A stretch of 64,000 bases of DNA from Hippophae tibetana (Eukaryota > Streptophyta > Magnoliopsida > Rosales > Elaeagnaceae), in assembly GCA_037013495.1 (NCBI GenBank), contig CM072810.1, positions 56,468,843-56,532,842 of the forward strand, read 5' to 3'. Of this stretch, positions 23,722-34,539 are shown piece after piece (the first letter of the stretch is position 1; the number at the start of each line of letters is the position of its first letter). The position numbers were made by a program, and so were the translations under genes. Under the pieces are notes generated by a model that did not search any database, was not told the DNA's origin, and saw only the letters and a program-made list of their open reading frames with translations.

Positions 23722-25221
23722 TTCTTATGTGCTATTTGAGGTGAAAAATTAAAACTTCCACTCTCTCCACTTCTCTGACTACAAGTAAAGAGAAAAGGGG
23801 ATAAAATATCTACTGTCTAGGCTTAAAATTAGAATAGAGGAGTTGAAAGATAAAAAAAAGGGTTGAACTTGAATTGTTGAAATGTAAGTTAAATTATTAT
23901 TCTATGACTAGTACATTATTGTTGATTTGTTTATTGAGTTCTTCCTCCCTCAAAAACAAACAAAACAAGAGCACATGGGTCTTCAGTTTAAGTGTGAAAT
24001 AAATTATAATTATAAATAAATAAAAAGAAGAAAGTTAGATAACAATAAGAATACATTTACAGACCCAAATGCCAAAGCAAGGAACAAAAAATCACCAACA
24101 GAGAAAGGAGAAGATAAAATGACAGAAGAAAGTCAGAAAGTGGATTTTTTTAAAAGAAAAAAAGTAGAAAGTAAAATGTGAGAGGTAGAGGAGAAAAGGG
24201 GGTGAAAAAAGGAAAGAAAAGTTGTATGCTCTGAAAATTGAAATGATGTGAGGTAACGTTAAATACAAAGGTTGGACTTTGGAGATATTGAAATACAATA
24301 AAAGACGAATAGTGATTTGACCGTCCTACTTCTACCCCAGTAGCTACTCATGTGTACTCTTTCTTTGTGACATTGATTGTAGCTTTCACTTCTCTTGAGA
24401 ATGCAATGAATATGTTATATATACTTCACTAGAAATTAAAGATTCTTATTAGTAATATTTATATTCTAACTTAATAAAATTAAAATTAATGTAAATTCTT
24501 TTGAAAAAATATATAATAAAAAATAACTCATATTTTATACCAATTATATTTATAGCATATTAATTATTTATTTTCCCTAACAAATAATTTATACTGATAT
24601 TTAATCTAATTAATATGGAATATCACATTCTTGATAAATAATTTATCTTCTACCATTGTGGTTTTTTTTAGCCTTATTGTACTAACAATATTTTCATAAC
24701 GTAAAATATTAATATTCAAATAATTTAATGATGAGATATTTTTGTTAAACATAGTAAACACTACATAAATACATTAGGAGTTGGTATTTTTGGAGTATTA
24801 TTATTTTTATTTTGGTATTTTTTTAACTCTTAATCTCAACTATTAGCTTTAAAGTACTCCTATTATTCATTTTGGTTCGTTTAAACTTTAATAATACTTT
24901 TAAAGTATACTATTCATTGTGATTGTTGTTAACATTGATCAAAATAACTATTAGTAATATAAATATGGATAATTCAAAGATATCATTTGAGAATAAAAAT
25001 AAAAAAATATTAAAATAAGAATAAATATACCTTAAATGTATCAAATCCGATACAATGGATACATAGGATACAATCTTAACAACATACCATTAATATATCA
25101 AATAAGAGCAAAGTTAAACTCTTTTCTTTTATTTTTGCAAAAATAACAAGAGCACAATTAGATTTCAAATTTTTATTATCTTAAAAATGTTAGAGAGATG
25201 AAATTGCCCATCACTCACTAG
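23722..25221. other. AT-rich stretch without a recognisable gene
   Basis: The first part may hold the 5' flank of the HIPP fragment, since it directly precedes its ATG on the minus strand. Between 24,090 and 24,300 the plus strand is purine-rich. From 24,450 on the sequence is simple AT-rich DNA. I find no domain, no tRNA-like fold and no repeat copy elsewhere in the window. Confidence 0.5.
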
Positions 25222-25610
25222 TTTAATGATAAAGAATTAAAGATGCTGCTTGTAATTTTGAAAAGCACAAACAAACTTCAAAAAATGCAAAAGAGGAACT
25301 AAAAATGGAGAAAGATGAAACGTGAGCACTGAACGTGAAGTGAAATGGATAACCAGGGCAAGCCATTAACAAAAGGAAAACAAAAAATGAACCAAAAAAT
25401 AAATGAAATCTTGAAAGAAGAGAAGCTGAAAATGGAGACGTGTTAGCAAACGTCTGAAAATAGCGTGATTTCTTCAAGAACAGGGATTGGAAATTGGTAA
25501 ATAAGTGAGAAATGGCGTGATTTCTCCAAGGACGACGTCAGTTAACACAACAAAAAAGAAAATGAAACGAGTAACGAACCCTGAATAAGAGGGGTCGAAA
25601 AGAAGGAACC
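25222..25610 (-). repeat. T-rich dispersed module, copy 2 (partial)
   Basis: It is closely similar to 22,540-22,860 in the same orientation. Shared plus-strand phrases include AAACTTCAAAAAATGCAAAA, GAACGTGAAGTGAAATGG, GGGCAAGCCATTAACAAAA and GACGACGTCAGTTAACACAA. It lacks both outer ends of the module and joins different sequence on each side. Confidence 0.75.
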
Positions 25611-25679
25611 AAGAATGAAGAAGAAGAGAAGTTGAAAACGAAAATCAAAAATAAAAAAATAAAGAAAATAGTAAATCCA

Positions 25680-26197
25680 AAACATGCAACAGAAGAACAT
25701 AAATAATAAATATAAATCTTTTAACAAAACGTTCTTTCGATCGAAAAGAAATTTTCTGAGTTTACAAACATAAATTCATATGTAGTATTAATCCACAATA
25801 CGACATCGGATTCAACAAGATCAAAGGGGTTAACAAAGTTCAAACTACTATGATCAAAGATTTTGCGATTATACGTGACAAAGATTAACTCCAGAAGCCC
25901 ACCTCTGTACTGAAATCTTGAAAGCTAAAAACGAAAATCAAAAATATAAAAAGAAAGAAAATAGTAAATCCAAAACATGCAACAAAAGAACAAAAATAAT
26001 AAATATAAATCTTATAACAAAACGTTCTTTCGATCGAAAAGGAATTTTCTGAGTTTACAAACATAAATTCTTATGTAGTGTCGAATCGACAATACAACGT
26101 CGGATTCAACAAGATCAAAGGGGTTAATAAAGTTCAAACTACTCTGATCAAAGATTTTGCGATTATACCTGACAAAGATTAACTCCAAAAGCCCCCG
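25680..26197 (-). repeat. Direct tandem duplication, ~293-bp offset
   Basis: About 220 bases around GTTCTTTCGATCGAAAAG, TTTTCTGAGTTTACAAACAT and GATCAAAGATTTTGCGATTA occur twice (about 25,680-25,895 and 25,975-26,197) in the same direction. They differ at roughly one base in fifteen by eye. The proximal copy (26,169) still joins an exon-like segment through a GTATAATC donor. The distal copy instead joins sequence ending in an acceptor-like TTTTTAGCTTTCAAG, as if the intron had been duplicated together with its 3' splice site. Confidence 0.8.
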
Positions 26198-26275
26198 AGA
26201 TCATTTTGATTTCCTCGACCGCTTCATTTCCTCTTTCAGTCAATTTAATCCTCTCCAAAGACAATGCGATTAAAT
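26169..26275 (-). pseudogene. First-exon-like segment of an unrecognised host gene
   Basis: On the minus strand this segment ends CTTTGTCAG before a GTATAATC donor. One frame is open across it and reads IALSLERIKLTERGNEAVEE, then IKMISGAFGVNLCQ, with plausible coding composition but no upstream ATG in frame. Just upstream lies a CTTAGGGTTTC stretch typical of plant 5' leaders. The likelier reading is therefore an untranslated first exon whose open frame is fortuitous. Its intron matches, in inverted orientation, the sequence before the small exon at 28,210. The two may be parts of one gene, now separated and flipped. I do not recognise the gene. Confidence 0.35.
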
Positions 26276-26299
26276 ATTTTTTAACAAATAATAAAAGAT

Positions 26300-26760
26300 T
26301 AGATTAAACAGATCTATACGCGATCTGATAAAAAAAATTGAAACCCTAAGAAAAAACACGAAGATAAACGAAATTCCAAATTCTAAGCGTTTCTTGATGT
26401 TCTGAACAAAGTGAAGGATGAGAACGTAAAAAAGATATTTGTGTTAAACAGATCTATACGCGATCTCATAGGAAGTTTTCTGAATTTTCATTTCATAATA
26501 CGCATGACATGTGGCTCTATATTATTCGCGGGACGGATAAGAAGATACGTGGCTGATTCAAATTAATGAGGCGTGAGGGCGCACTCATATTACGTGGACC
26601 GTGTCGTAGGAGAATTTTTCCGTTGCGCGGAACAGCTGGCCTGTGGGAACAGTTGCATTATCGTCCACTCTCCCCATCTGCGTTTGCATTTCACGCTCCT
26701 AATCTCTACCGTTTAATTTTTGATCTGACAGTGGGTGAGGTGATATGATAAATTCCGCGA
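26300..26760 (-). promoter_or_regulatory. Promoter-like segment upstream of the first-exon-like piece
   Basis: This is the least AT-rich stretch for kilobases. For minus-strand transcription it offers two ACGTGG G-box/ABRE-type cores (about 26,543 and 26,592), a telo-box-like AAACCCTAA (about 26,341, plus strand), and a 20-base phrase AACAGATCTATACGCGATCT repeated 141 bases apart (26,307 and 26,448). The phrase itself is imperfectly palindromic. Such elements are common in plant promoters of housekeeping type. A clear TATA box is not visible. Function in this broken context is doubtful. Confidence 0.4.
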
Positions 26761-27149
26761 GTGGTTCTTTCTTTCTGCGCAGAAAACAATTTTTAATTCA
26801 ATTTTTTGTTAATTGCATTTAAGCCCACTTTTTAATTCAAGTTAAATTTTCAACTTTTGTTATTTTCATTTAAGTCCTTTTTGAATTTAAATTGTTTAAT
26901 TTTCTCTAATAATATAATTTCTTACAAAAATAACACTAAATAATAATTTAAGAACTTAAAATTAACTAAAAACATTAAAAAAATAGCAATTATAATTAAT
27001 AATTTAGACAAAATAACTCTAAAATACAAAATTATAAAGGGCACTAATCTATGCAATTAATCTTTTTATTTAATAATTTTAAGAAATAATATGACCTTAA
27101 TTCTAAAATTTAACTATCTTTTATGTTTGTTTGCCATGGTAGCAATGAA
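26761..27149. other. AT-rich stretch, nothing recognised
   Basis: Simple AT-rich sequence with several imperfect copies of TTTTTAATTCAA (26,790-26,890). No coding frame, splice site pair or repeat copy is seen. Confidence 0.6.
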
Positions 27150-27965
27150 TATGTAAATAGCATTTTTTTTTCGTAAGTAGAAAAACGCTTTCGTTTTGGG
27201 TATAAGCAATTTACATCCTTATCTTTTATTATTTTATGAATAGATATGAACTCATTATTTGTGAATCCTATTTCAACTCATTCATTTACGTGGTATTTTG
27301 CTCAACACACTTCTCATTTCCCAATATTGCTTTCAATTCTCCTGCTCGTACACGCCCTTTTTTGGTTTGTTTTCCAAGTCCTTGTTCTTACCTTGTTTCT
27401 TCTCTTCAAGTCATTTTTTTAACGTTCACAAAATTTCTCGCTCACTTTTCAGCCCTTCTTATTCAAGGTTCATTACTTGTTTCATTTTCTTTTTTGTTTT
27501 GTTAATTGACGTCGTCCCCGGAGAAATCACGCTATTTCTCACTTATTTACCAATTTCTAGTCCTGTTCTTGAAGAAATCACGCTATTGTCAGACGTTTTC
27601 TCATGTCTCCATTTTCAGCTTCTTTTATTTATTTTTTTGGTTCATTTTTTGTTTTCCTTTTGTTAATCGCTTGCTCTGGTTTTCCACTTCACTTCACGTT
27701 CATTGCTACGTTTCATCTTTCTCCATTTTTAGTTCCTCTTTTGCATATTTTGAAGTTTATTTGTGCTTTTCATTTTCTTTCATTCTTGATTTTTTATTTT
27801 TGTTTTCATTTTTGATTTTATATTTAGTGTTTTCATTTTTTTTTCAAGAGATATTTAGCTCACTATTTTTGTACCGTCTTGTTCGTATTATTGATTTTCA
27901 TTTCTATTATTATTTCAATTATTCTTTGTTTCATTTTTTTTTACTTTAGTTATTTGTTATAATGT
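27150..27965 (+). repeat. T-rich dispersed module, copy 3 (inverted relative to copies 1 and 2)
   Basis: It begins GTAAATAGCATTTTTTTTTC and carries TTTTGGGTATAAGCAATTTA, GACGTCGTCCCCGGAGAAAT, TTCTTGAAGAAATCACGCTA, TTCAAGAGATATTTAGCTCA and TTACTTTAGTTATTTGTTAT in that order. This mirrors copy 1 over about 0.75 kb and gives a long imperfect inverted repeat around the 4-kb interior (23.14-27.15 kb). Several indels separate the two arms, so the duplication is not recent. Confidence 0.75.
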
Positions 27966-28209
27966 TTGATTGCTTTTATTTCTTTTTTAAAAGTTTGTCT
28001 AAATCTTGATTTTTCACACACTAAGTAACATTTTTTAGGTATGTTTTGTTGTAATTGTTTTCTATTTTTTAATGCTTGTATTTTTTAGTATTTATTGTTG
28101 TTTATGCTTTTAAAAGATGATTTATATTTATTATTTTTTTTCTTCTTTTGCATGTTTTGGATTTACTATTTACTATTTACTATTTTCTTTTTCTTTTTTT
28201 CGTTTTCAG
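27966..28209 (+). other. T-rich intron-like stretch ending in a splice acceptor
   Basis: It contains TTTTGCATGTTTTGGATTTA, found also near 23,360, 25,680 and 25,975 in the other orientation, and ends TTTTTTCGTTTTCAG. This is a good plant 3' splice site for the exon-like piece that follows. Confidence 0.45.
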
Positions 28210-28296
28210 CTTCTTTTCTTTCAAGATTTTAGTACAGAGATGGATAGAAATAGAGAAGCTAGAAGAGCGAATATGGCAGCCATAACTGGCTTGTGA
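28210..28296 (+). pseudogene. Short exon-like piece with start codon (MDRNREARR)
   Basis: After the TTTTCAG acceptor a 30-base leader (CTTCTTTTCTTTCAAGATTT and on) precedes an ATG in good context. It opens the frame MDRNREARRANMAAITGL, which then stops. The N-terminus resembles, from memory, Arg/Glu-dipeptide-rich nuclear proteins of plants; I hold this lightly. The leader also occurs inverted at about 25,905-25,925, next to the duplicated intron. After the stop the sequence turns into unrelated T-rich DNA, so only the beginning of a coding exon is present. Confidence 0.35.
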
Positions 28297-28364
28297 AACT
28301 GTTCTTGGTTCATTCTTTTCAACCCCTCTTATTCAAAGTTCATTAACACAAAATAAGAAAGAAA

Positions 28365-30430
28365 TTCCATCCTTCAAGTCTTACGTTTTCTTTCAATTTT
28401 GTTGTCATTGTTTTCGTCTTTAGATTTCATTTCATAGCTTTCTTTAAATCCTTCGTATCTTTTTCTTGTTCTTTTTTTCTGTGTTCAATCTATATTTGTC
28501 CTTCAAAAAATCAAGAGAGTTGCTACAGTTCACAGTTTAAAAAAAATTATTAATTGGGGTAGCAACTTTAAACCGTTATAACTTTTAATTCGTGTATCGA
28601 AATGACTATTATAATATATCAAATCGAAGCTCGTTTTGATTCCATAAAATACAATGATGCATTAGTTCCGTTCTCCACATTTTTGAACCCAAATTCCATT
28701 ATTTACTCTACTTACTAAAGTCTTAAATTTTGGTCCCAACTTTTTTGCGTTTTTTTCGGTTCTTGTTCTTAAGGGTTCTATTTCGATCATCTTAAGCATA
28801 TTCTTAGAAATTCAATTGTTCCTATTCCTTTAAGTTCCTATGGTCCTAGGTTGTTCACCTAAAGGATCCGCAACATTTGGTATCCGAGTCTTAGTTACTG
28901 AAAATACGTTATATATTTTCATCTACCTATTTTTGAATAAAAATCGTTATTTGATTGTTTTCTGCATTCTTGAGACATAAATAAAAAAAAAGTAAGAAAT
29001 TTTGTCCTTCAAGTCTTGCATTTTCTCTCAATTTTGTTGTCCTTTTTTTCGGCTTTGGATTTTGTTTCATAATTTTCTTTAAATTCTTTGTATCTTTTTC
29101 TTGTTCTTTTTTCTATGTTCAATCTATCTTTGTTCTTCAAAAAAACAAAAGAGTTGTTGCACTTCACAGTTTCAAAAAACAAAAGTTATTAATTGGGTTT
29201 GCAACTTTAAACCGTTATAACTTTTAATTCATGAATCGAAATAACTATTTTAATAACTATTTTGATTCCTATAAATAATAGATAACATCAGTTCATTTTT
29301 CCTCATTTTTGAACCCAAATTCCATCATTTTCTCTACTTACTGCCGTCTTAAAGTTTGTTAGCACCTTTTTTGTTGTTTTTGGGTCTTGTTCTTAAGGGT
29401 TCTATTCCAATTATCTTAAGCATATTCTTAGTAATTCAATCATTCCTATTCCTTTGAATTCCTTAATCCTAGGTTGTTTGCTGAAAGGATCCACATCATT
29501 TAGTATCATAGTCTTAGTTGTTGAAAATAGGTTATTTATCATCCCTAAAATCTTTTGAATTTTAGAATTTTAAAAAATCGTTATTTGATTGTTTTCTATG
29601 TTCTTGAGTCATAAATTACAAAACAAAGAAAAAAAATTCATCCTTCAAGTCTTGTATTTTCTTTCAATTTTGTTGTCGCTATTTTCGTCTTTAGATTTCG
29701 TTTCGTATTTTTCATTAAATTCTTTGTACCTTTTTCCTATTCTTTTTTTTTCTGTGTTCAATCTATGTTTTTCAAAAAAAAAAGAGAGCTACTACGGTTT
29801 ACAGTTTAAAAAAATTATTAATTGAGGTTTCAACATTAAATTGTTATAACTTTTGATTCATGCATCGAAATGACTATTATAATATATCAAAAAGAAGCTC
29901 GTTTCGACTCCTAAAGGCATAACATAGGATTGGTTCAGTTCTCCATGTTTTTGAATCCAAATTCCATTGTTTACACCACTTTTCGACGTCTTAAATTTTG
30001 GTCACACCTTATTGTGTTGTCTTCGGTTCTTGTTCTTTAGTGTTCTAATTTGATCATCTTAACTACATTCTTAGCAATTCAATCGTTCATATTCGTTTGA
30101 GTTCCTAGGTTGTTCACCTAAAGGATACGCATAATTTAGAATCACAACCTTGGTTGCTGAAAATAGGTTATCTATCTTCCTCTATCCATTTTTGAATTTT
30201 TGATTTAAAAAAAAATCATTATTTGATTGTTTTTTGCATTTGCAAAAAAAAAAAAGAAATTTAATCCTTCAAGTCTTGCATTTTCATTCAATTTTGTTGT
30301 CGTTGTTTTCCTCTTTAGATTTCCTTTCGTAGTTTTCTTTAAATTCTTCGTATGTTTTTTTAGTTTTTTTCTGTGTTTAATCTATCTTTGTTCTTCAAAG
30401 AATTTTTCAGATGATTTGAGAGTTCATTGA
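28365..30430 (+). repeat. Four ~630-bp T-rich tandem repeats resembling a retroelement leader
   Basis: The phrase TCCTTCAAGTCTTGCATTTT (with variants) recurs at about 28,368, 28,998, 29,640 and 30,258. The phrase AACTTTAAACCGTTATAACT recurs at about 28,567 and 29,208, with a diverged form near 29,830. The fourth unit is partial. Three units contain a CATTTGGTATC- or CATTTAGTATC-like stretch followed by TTAGTTGCTGAAAATA. This is reminiscent of the initiator-Met tRNA primer site and early leader seen at 30,690. I infer tandem copies of an LTR-element leader region; no coding domain lies in them. Confidence 0.65.
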
Positions 30431-30659
30431 TGTTTTTTGTTCCTCTTTAAGCAACCTATCAAGGGATTGGCAACCTTTGTGGCATTGTTTAGCATTTAAT
30501 AATTTGTGGTGAGTAATATCCATACTTGTTAGTGTGTTATTTATGCTAGACTTATCAAGGAAATATCACCTCATTGTGGTATCTTTCCTCTCAGATAAAT
30601 GGTGAGTAATATTCATTTATTTGTGGAGAAATTATTTGTTATATAATATGAAAATTAAC

Positions 30660-31910
30660 TAGGTCCTAATCCCTTATTTCATATCATTTGGTATCAAAGC
30701 TTTAGGTGCTAATTTTCTGATTCCTATCCTTTATATTTGTTCTTGTTCTTGTGTTGTTGTTTTATTTTTGATACATAGAAAAAAAAAATTATCCTTGTGT
30801 TGTGTTCTTGCTGAAATTTATTTTCCAAACCCTAAAAATATTGTTCATCTTTGTTTCCATTTTTGTTCTACATTTTCTTTGCAAATTCAATTGTGTCCAA
30901 AACATTTCAGCAGTAACCTTGCATATTTTATTGTTTCTAAAAGTATTCTGAATTTTTTTTATAAATTCTGCTATTTCTAAAACTATTCTGCATTTTTCCT
31001 TGCATCTTCTACAGTATCTGATAGTTTCTATAGTTTTTGGTATTTCTGTAGTAGTTCCTACAAAAATTTATTTTTCCTTTTGTATTGTAATTTATGTGCT
31101 ATTTTAGGTATCATAAAAAAATTCCTCAAACTCATATTGAAGGTGTATTGATTTACTCTTACGTTATTAGCATATTATATCAAGAAAAAGAAAAAAAAGT
31201 GGCTAGAAATTATTCAAAAAAAAAAGACAAAGAAAAGAGGCCAAATTATATATGCTAATTTGTAGCGAGTGTTTGAACTCATAGTTCCAAAAACGTTTCC
31301 CTATTATTATAAATTCCTAATTGTGTGTTGAGTTCTTTGAGGAAATTGTTACTCTTCCAATATTGTTAATATTTTTTATTTTCCTTGTGCTTAATTATTC
31401 TAGTCTAAGATTCAAAACACTTTGAGTTAGTACCCTTTTGGGTGTTTGATAATTCTTCAAATTTTTTGGAATTCATGGATTTGGTTGCTTTGATTAGGAG
31501 TTAAGAGAGTTTAAGAGATAAATGTTAATTCTAAACACGCGAGGTATTGAGTGAATTTACATTAGTTCTATTTTATTACACTAACCTCTTATTGTGTGGA
31601 ATTGTAAAAAAAATTTCCAACAGTGGTAGACGCGAAGGAAGACCGGATATGATGTTCACGATAGTGGCTTTGCAACATTCTTTTGAGAGGATGAAAAACT
31701 TGATGATCTATATGAATGAAAGATTGGAAAGGCAAGAAAATGCCTTTATAGCTTTACAACGACAAAACACCTCAACAGAATGTAAGGAGGGTTAATAGGC
31801 AAGCACTTGTAATAAGGCAATCTTTGACTTTTCAAGTCAAGGAGGAAGACATTGAACAACAAAGATATAATATCATTCACACAAGGTATCATATGAGCAA
31901 CAAGGTATGT
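30660..31910 (+). mobile_element. Ty3/gypsy fossil, leader and gag-side fragment (plus arm of an inverted duplication)
   Basis: It begins at an LTR-end-like stretch with TTTGGTATCAAAGC (about 30,689), a primer-binding-site form typical of plant elements primed by initiator Met tRNA. A T-rich leader of about 0.9 kb follows, then a short gag-like frame (NERLERQENAFIALQRQN) that matches the gag start of the copy at 41.8 kb, and then a piece from before the protease. It is old and clearly broken, with several breaks and large parts missing. The segment is repeated in inverted form at 32,030-33,260. Confidence 0.75.
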
Positions 31911-33260
31911 ATCATTTAGCCATTGTAACTTGTGAGGCTTAGGGTGTTCGAATGTAGACAACCCTAATTTCTCAACTAAGGTAGTACTAGCCACATTGGT
32001 GCAACTTCTCCCATCTATGATAACACTACAAACCTTGTTGCTTACATGACACCTTGTGTGAAAGATATTATATCTTTGTTGTTCAATGTCTTCCTCCTTG
32101 ACTTGAAAACTCAAAGACTGCCTTATTACAAGTGATTTCTCATTAACCCCTAACATTCTGTTGAGGTGTTTCTCATTGTAAAGCTACTAAGACATTTTCT
32201 TGCCTTTCCAATCTTTCATTCATATCAGCCATCAAGTTGTTCATCCTCTCAAAATATTATTGCAGCACCCTCATCATGAACACCATATCCGATCTTCCTT
32301 CGAGCCTACCTTTGTTGGACATTTTTTTTGAAATTCTACACAACAAGAGGTTAGTGTAATAAAATAGAACTAATGTAAATTCACACAATACCTCACGTGT
32401 TTAGCACTCAGATTGATCGCTCAAATCCTCTTAGTTCCTAATCAAAGCAACCATGCAAATCCAAGAATTCCAAACAATTTGTAGAATTATATCAAACACC
32501 AAAAAAAGTAGTTCACAATACTCCACTTGTTAAAGCACAAAGGAAACTAACTCAAAGTGTTTAGAGTAGTAAGCACAAGGAAAATCAATTGATCAACACG
32601 ATTGGAAAACAACAATTTCCCCAAAGGAACTAAGCACACAATGGGAGATTTATAATCAATGGGTAAAATTCGTGGAACTATGAGTTCAAATACTCACTAG
32701 AAATTAGCAAATGCAATTTGGCCTCTCTATTTTTTTTTTGTCTTTTTTTTTGAATAAATTGTGGCCACTCTTTTTCTATTTTTTTTTAAAAAATATGCTA
32801 ATAACTCGAGTAAATCAATACGACACCTTCAATATATGTTTAAGGAATTTTTAAGATACATAAAATAGCATATAAATGATGACACAAAGGGGAAATGAAA
32901 TTGCTGCAGGAACTACCACAGAAATACTAGAAGTCAACCAAAAACTGCAAAAAATATCAGATATTGTTGAAATATGCAAGAAAATGCAGAATAGTTTCAA
33001 AAATAGCAAAATTTGCAAGGTTATTACTGAAAAACATTGGACACCATAGAATTTGCAAGGAAAATGCAGAAAAAATGTGGAAACAAAGAAGAACAATATT
33101 TTTAGGGTTTGGAAAATAAATTTCAGTAAGAAATTACAAGGATTTTTTCTTTGTTTTCTATGTATCAGAAACAAAAACAAGTACATAAGAACAAGAACAA
33201 ATATAAATGATAGGAATTTGAAAATTACCTAAAGCTCTGATACCAAATGATATGAACCAA
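31911..33260 (-). mobile_element. Ty3/gypsy fossil, inverted copy of leader, gag start and protease region
   Basis: On the minus strand it starts at TTTGGTATCAGAGC (about 33,230-33,250), runs through the same leader and gag start as 30,660-31,910, and ends in an aspartic-protease-like region (SCTNVASTTLVEKLGL, about 31,970-32,030) that the plus arm lacks. The two arms face each other around ~31,960. They differ by many substitutions and indels, so the inversion or the separate insertions are old. Broken, several breaks. Confidence 0.75.
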
Positions 33261-33411
33261 GGGGTTAGAACCTAGCTAATTTGAGATTATATAGCAAAGG
33301 GTTTCAGATTGTACCTGGAGCTACCATTGAAAATTAACTAGTCTACAACAATAATCCTGAAGAGACAAGGAACTACAAACGCAGGTTAGTGAGTTGATGG
33401 GGAAGGGTACA

Positions 33412-34480
33412 TGAGAGAAAGAATGAGTCCACACGTTGTTCTAGCAATTTTGGTCCCCACGAAGGATGGGGACATGGAGGATGTGCGTAGACTGCTGAGC
33501 AATCAACAATATCATGGTAAATTATCATCATCCTATTCCTCGCTTAGTTGATATGTTAGATGATTTGCATGAATCTTGTGTCTTTTCTAAATTTGATTTG
33601 AAAAGCATATATCACCAAATTATAATGAAAGAGGGTGATGAATGGAAAACTACATTTAAGAAAAAAAATATGGTTTATATGAGTGGTTAGTCATGCCATT
33701 TGGTTTAACTAATGCTCCAAGTACTTTCATGAGATTAATGAACCATGTTTTGCATTCTTTTATTGGAAAATTTGTAGTTGTCTATTTTTATCATATTCAC
33801 ATTTATAGCAAAAATTTGGATGATCATTTGATACATTTACAATCTATTCTTGAAGTGCTTAGGAGAGAGAAACTATTTCCTAACTTAAAGAAATGCACAT
33901 TTTGCACCGATAAGTTTGGTTTTATGGGTTTCATTGTGAGTCTACAAGGAGTTCAGGTTGATGAAAAAAATATTCAAGCTATCCAGGAGTGGCCCAACCT
34001 AACAAGTTTATGTAATGTACGAAGTTTTCATGGACTTGCTTGCTTTTGTCGGTGATTTGTGAAAGATTTTAGCATAGCAGCACCGATAACTAAAGTTATC
34101 AAAAATAATGTTTGGTTCAAATGGGGAGAAGAGTAAGAAATTTCATTCCAACTACTTAAGGAAAAATTGACTCATGCTCCTTTATTATCTTTATCTAACT
34201 TTGCAAAAACTTATGAAAGAGAAATCAAGGCTCAACATTGAGAGAAGGATTGAACAATATATCAAACAAGCCAACAAAGGACGTCATATGATGATTTTGA
34301 GCTTAGAGATTGGGTGTGGGTACAAATGAGAAAATAGCATTTTATAGCACAAAGAAAATCAAAGTATCTACCATTGGGAGATGGTCCATTTCAAGCCATC
34401 AAAAGGATCAATGAAAATTCCTATCAGCTAGAGTTGCCTGGTGAGTATAACTTTTGCACCTCTTTTAATGTTTTTGATCT
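33412..34480 (+). mobile_element. Ty3/gypsy fossil, reverse transcriptase and integrase-end fragment
   Basis: The plus strand shows reverse-transcriptase-like sequence (for example [18 protein letters not shown] and [17 protein letters not shown]) and the beginning of an RNase H-like part. It then passes directly to sequence typical of the integrase C-terminal end of plant Ty3/gypsy polyproteins (GDGPFQAIKRINENSYQLEL). It is broken in more than five places and internally incomplete; no chromodomain or 3' LTR is seen. It ends where satellite A resumes at about 34,540. Confidence 0.8.
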
Positions 34481-34539
34481 TTCTTCTTTTTATTATACAA
34501 GTGAAAGATAATTTTTTCTTTTTGCACCTTATAATTTTT

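Noticed and set aside
24092-24298. 68-codon minus-strand frame in the AT-rich stretch
   Set aside because: Phe/Leu/Ser-rich low complexity from a purine-rich plus strand; no domain, no splice context.
26566-26748. 60-codon plus-strand frame in the GC-richer island
   Set aside because: The island fits a minus-strand promoter better. The frame has no domain and no partner copy.
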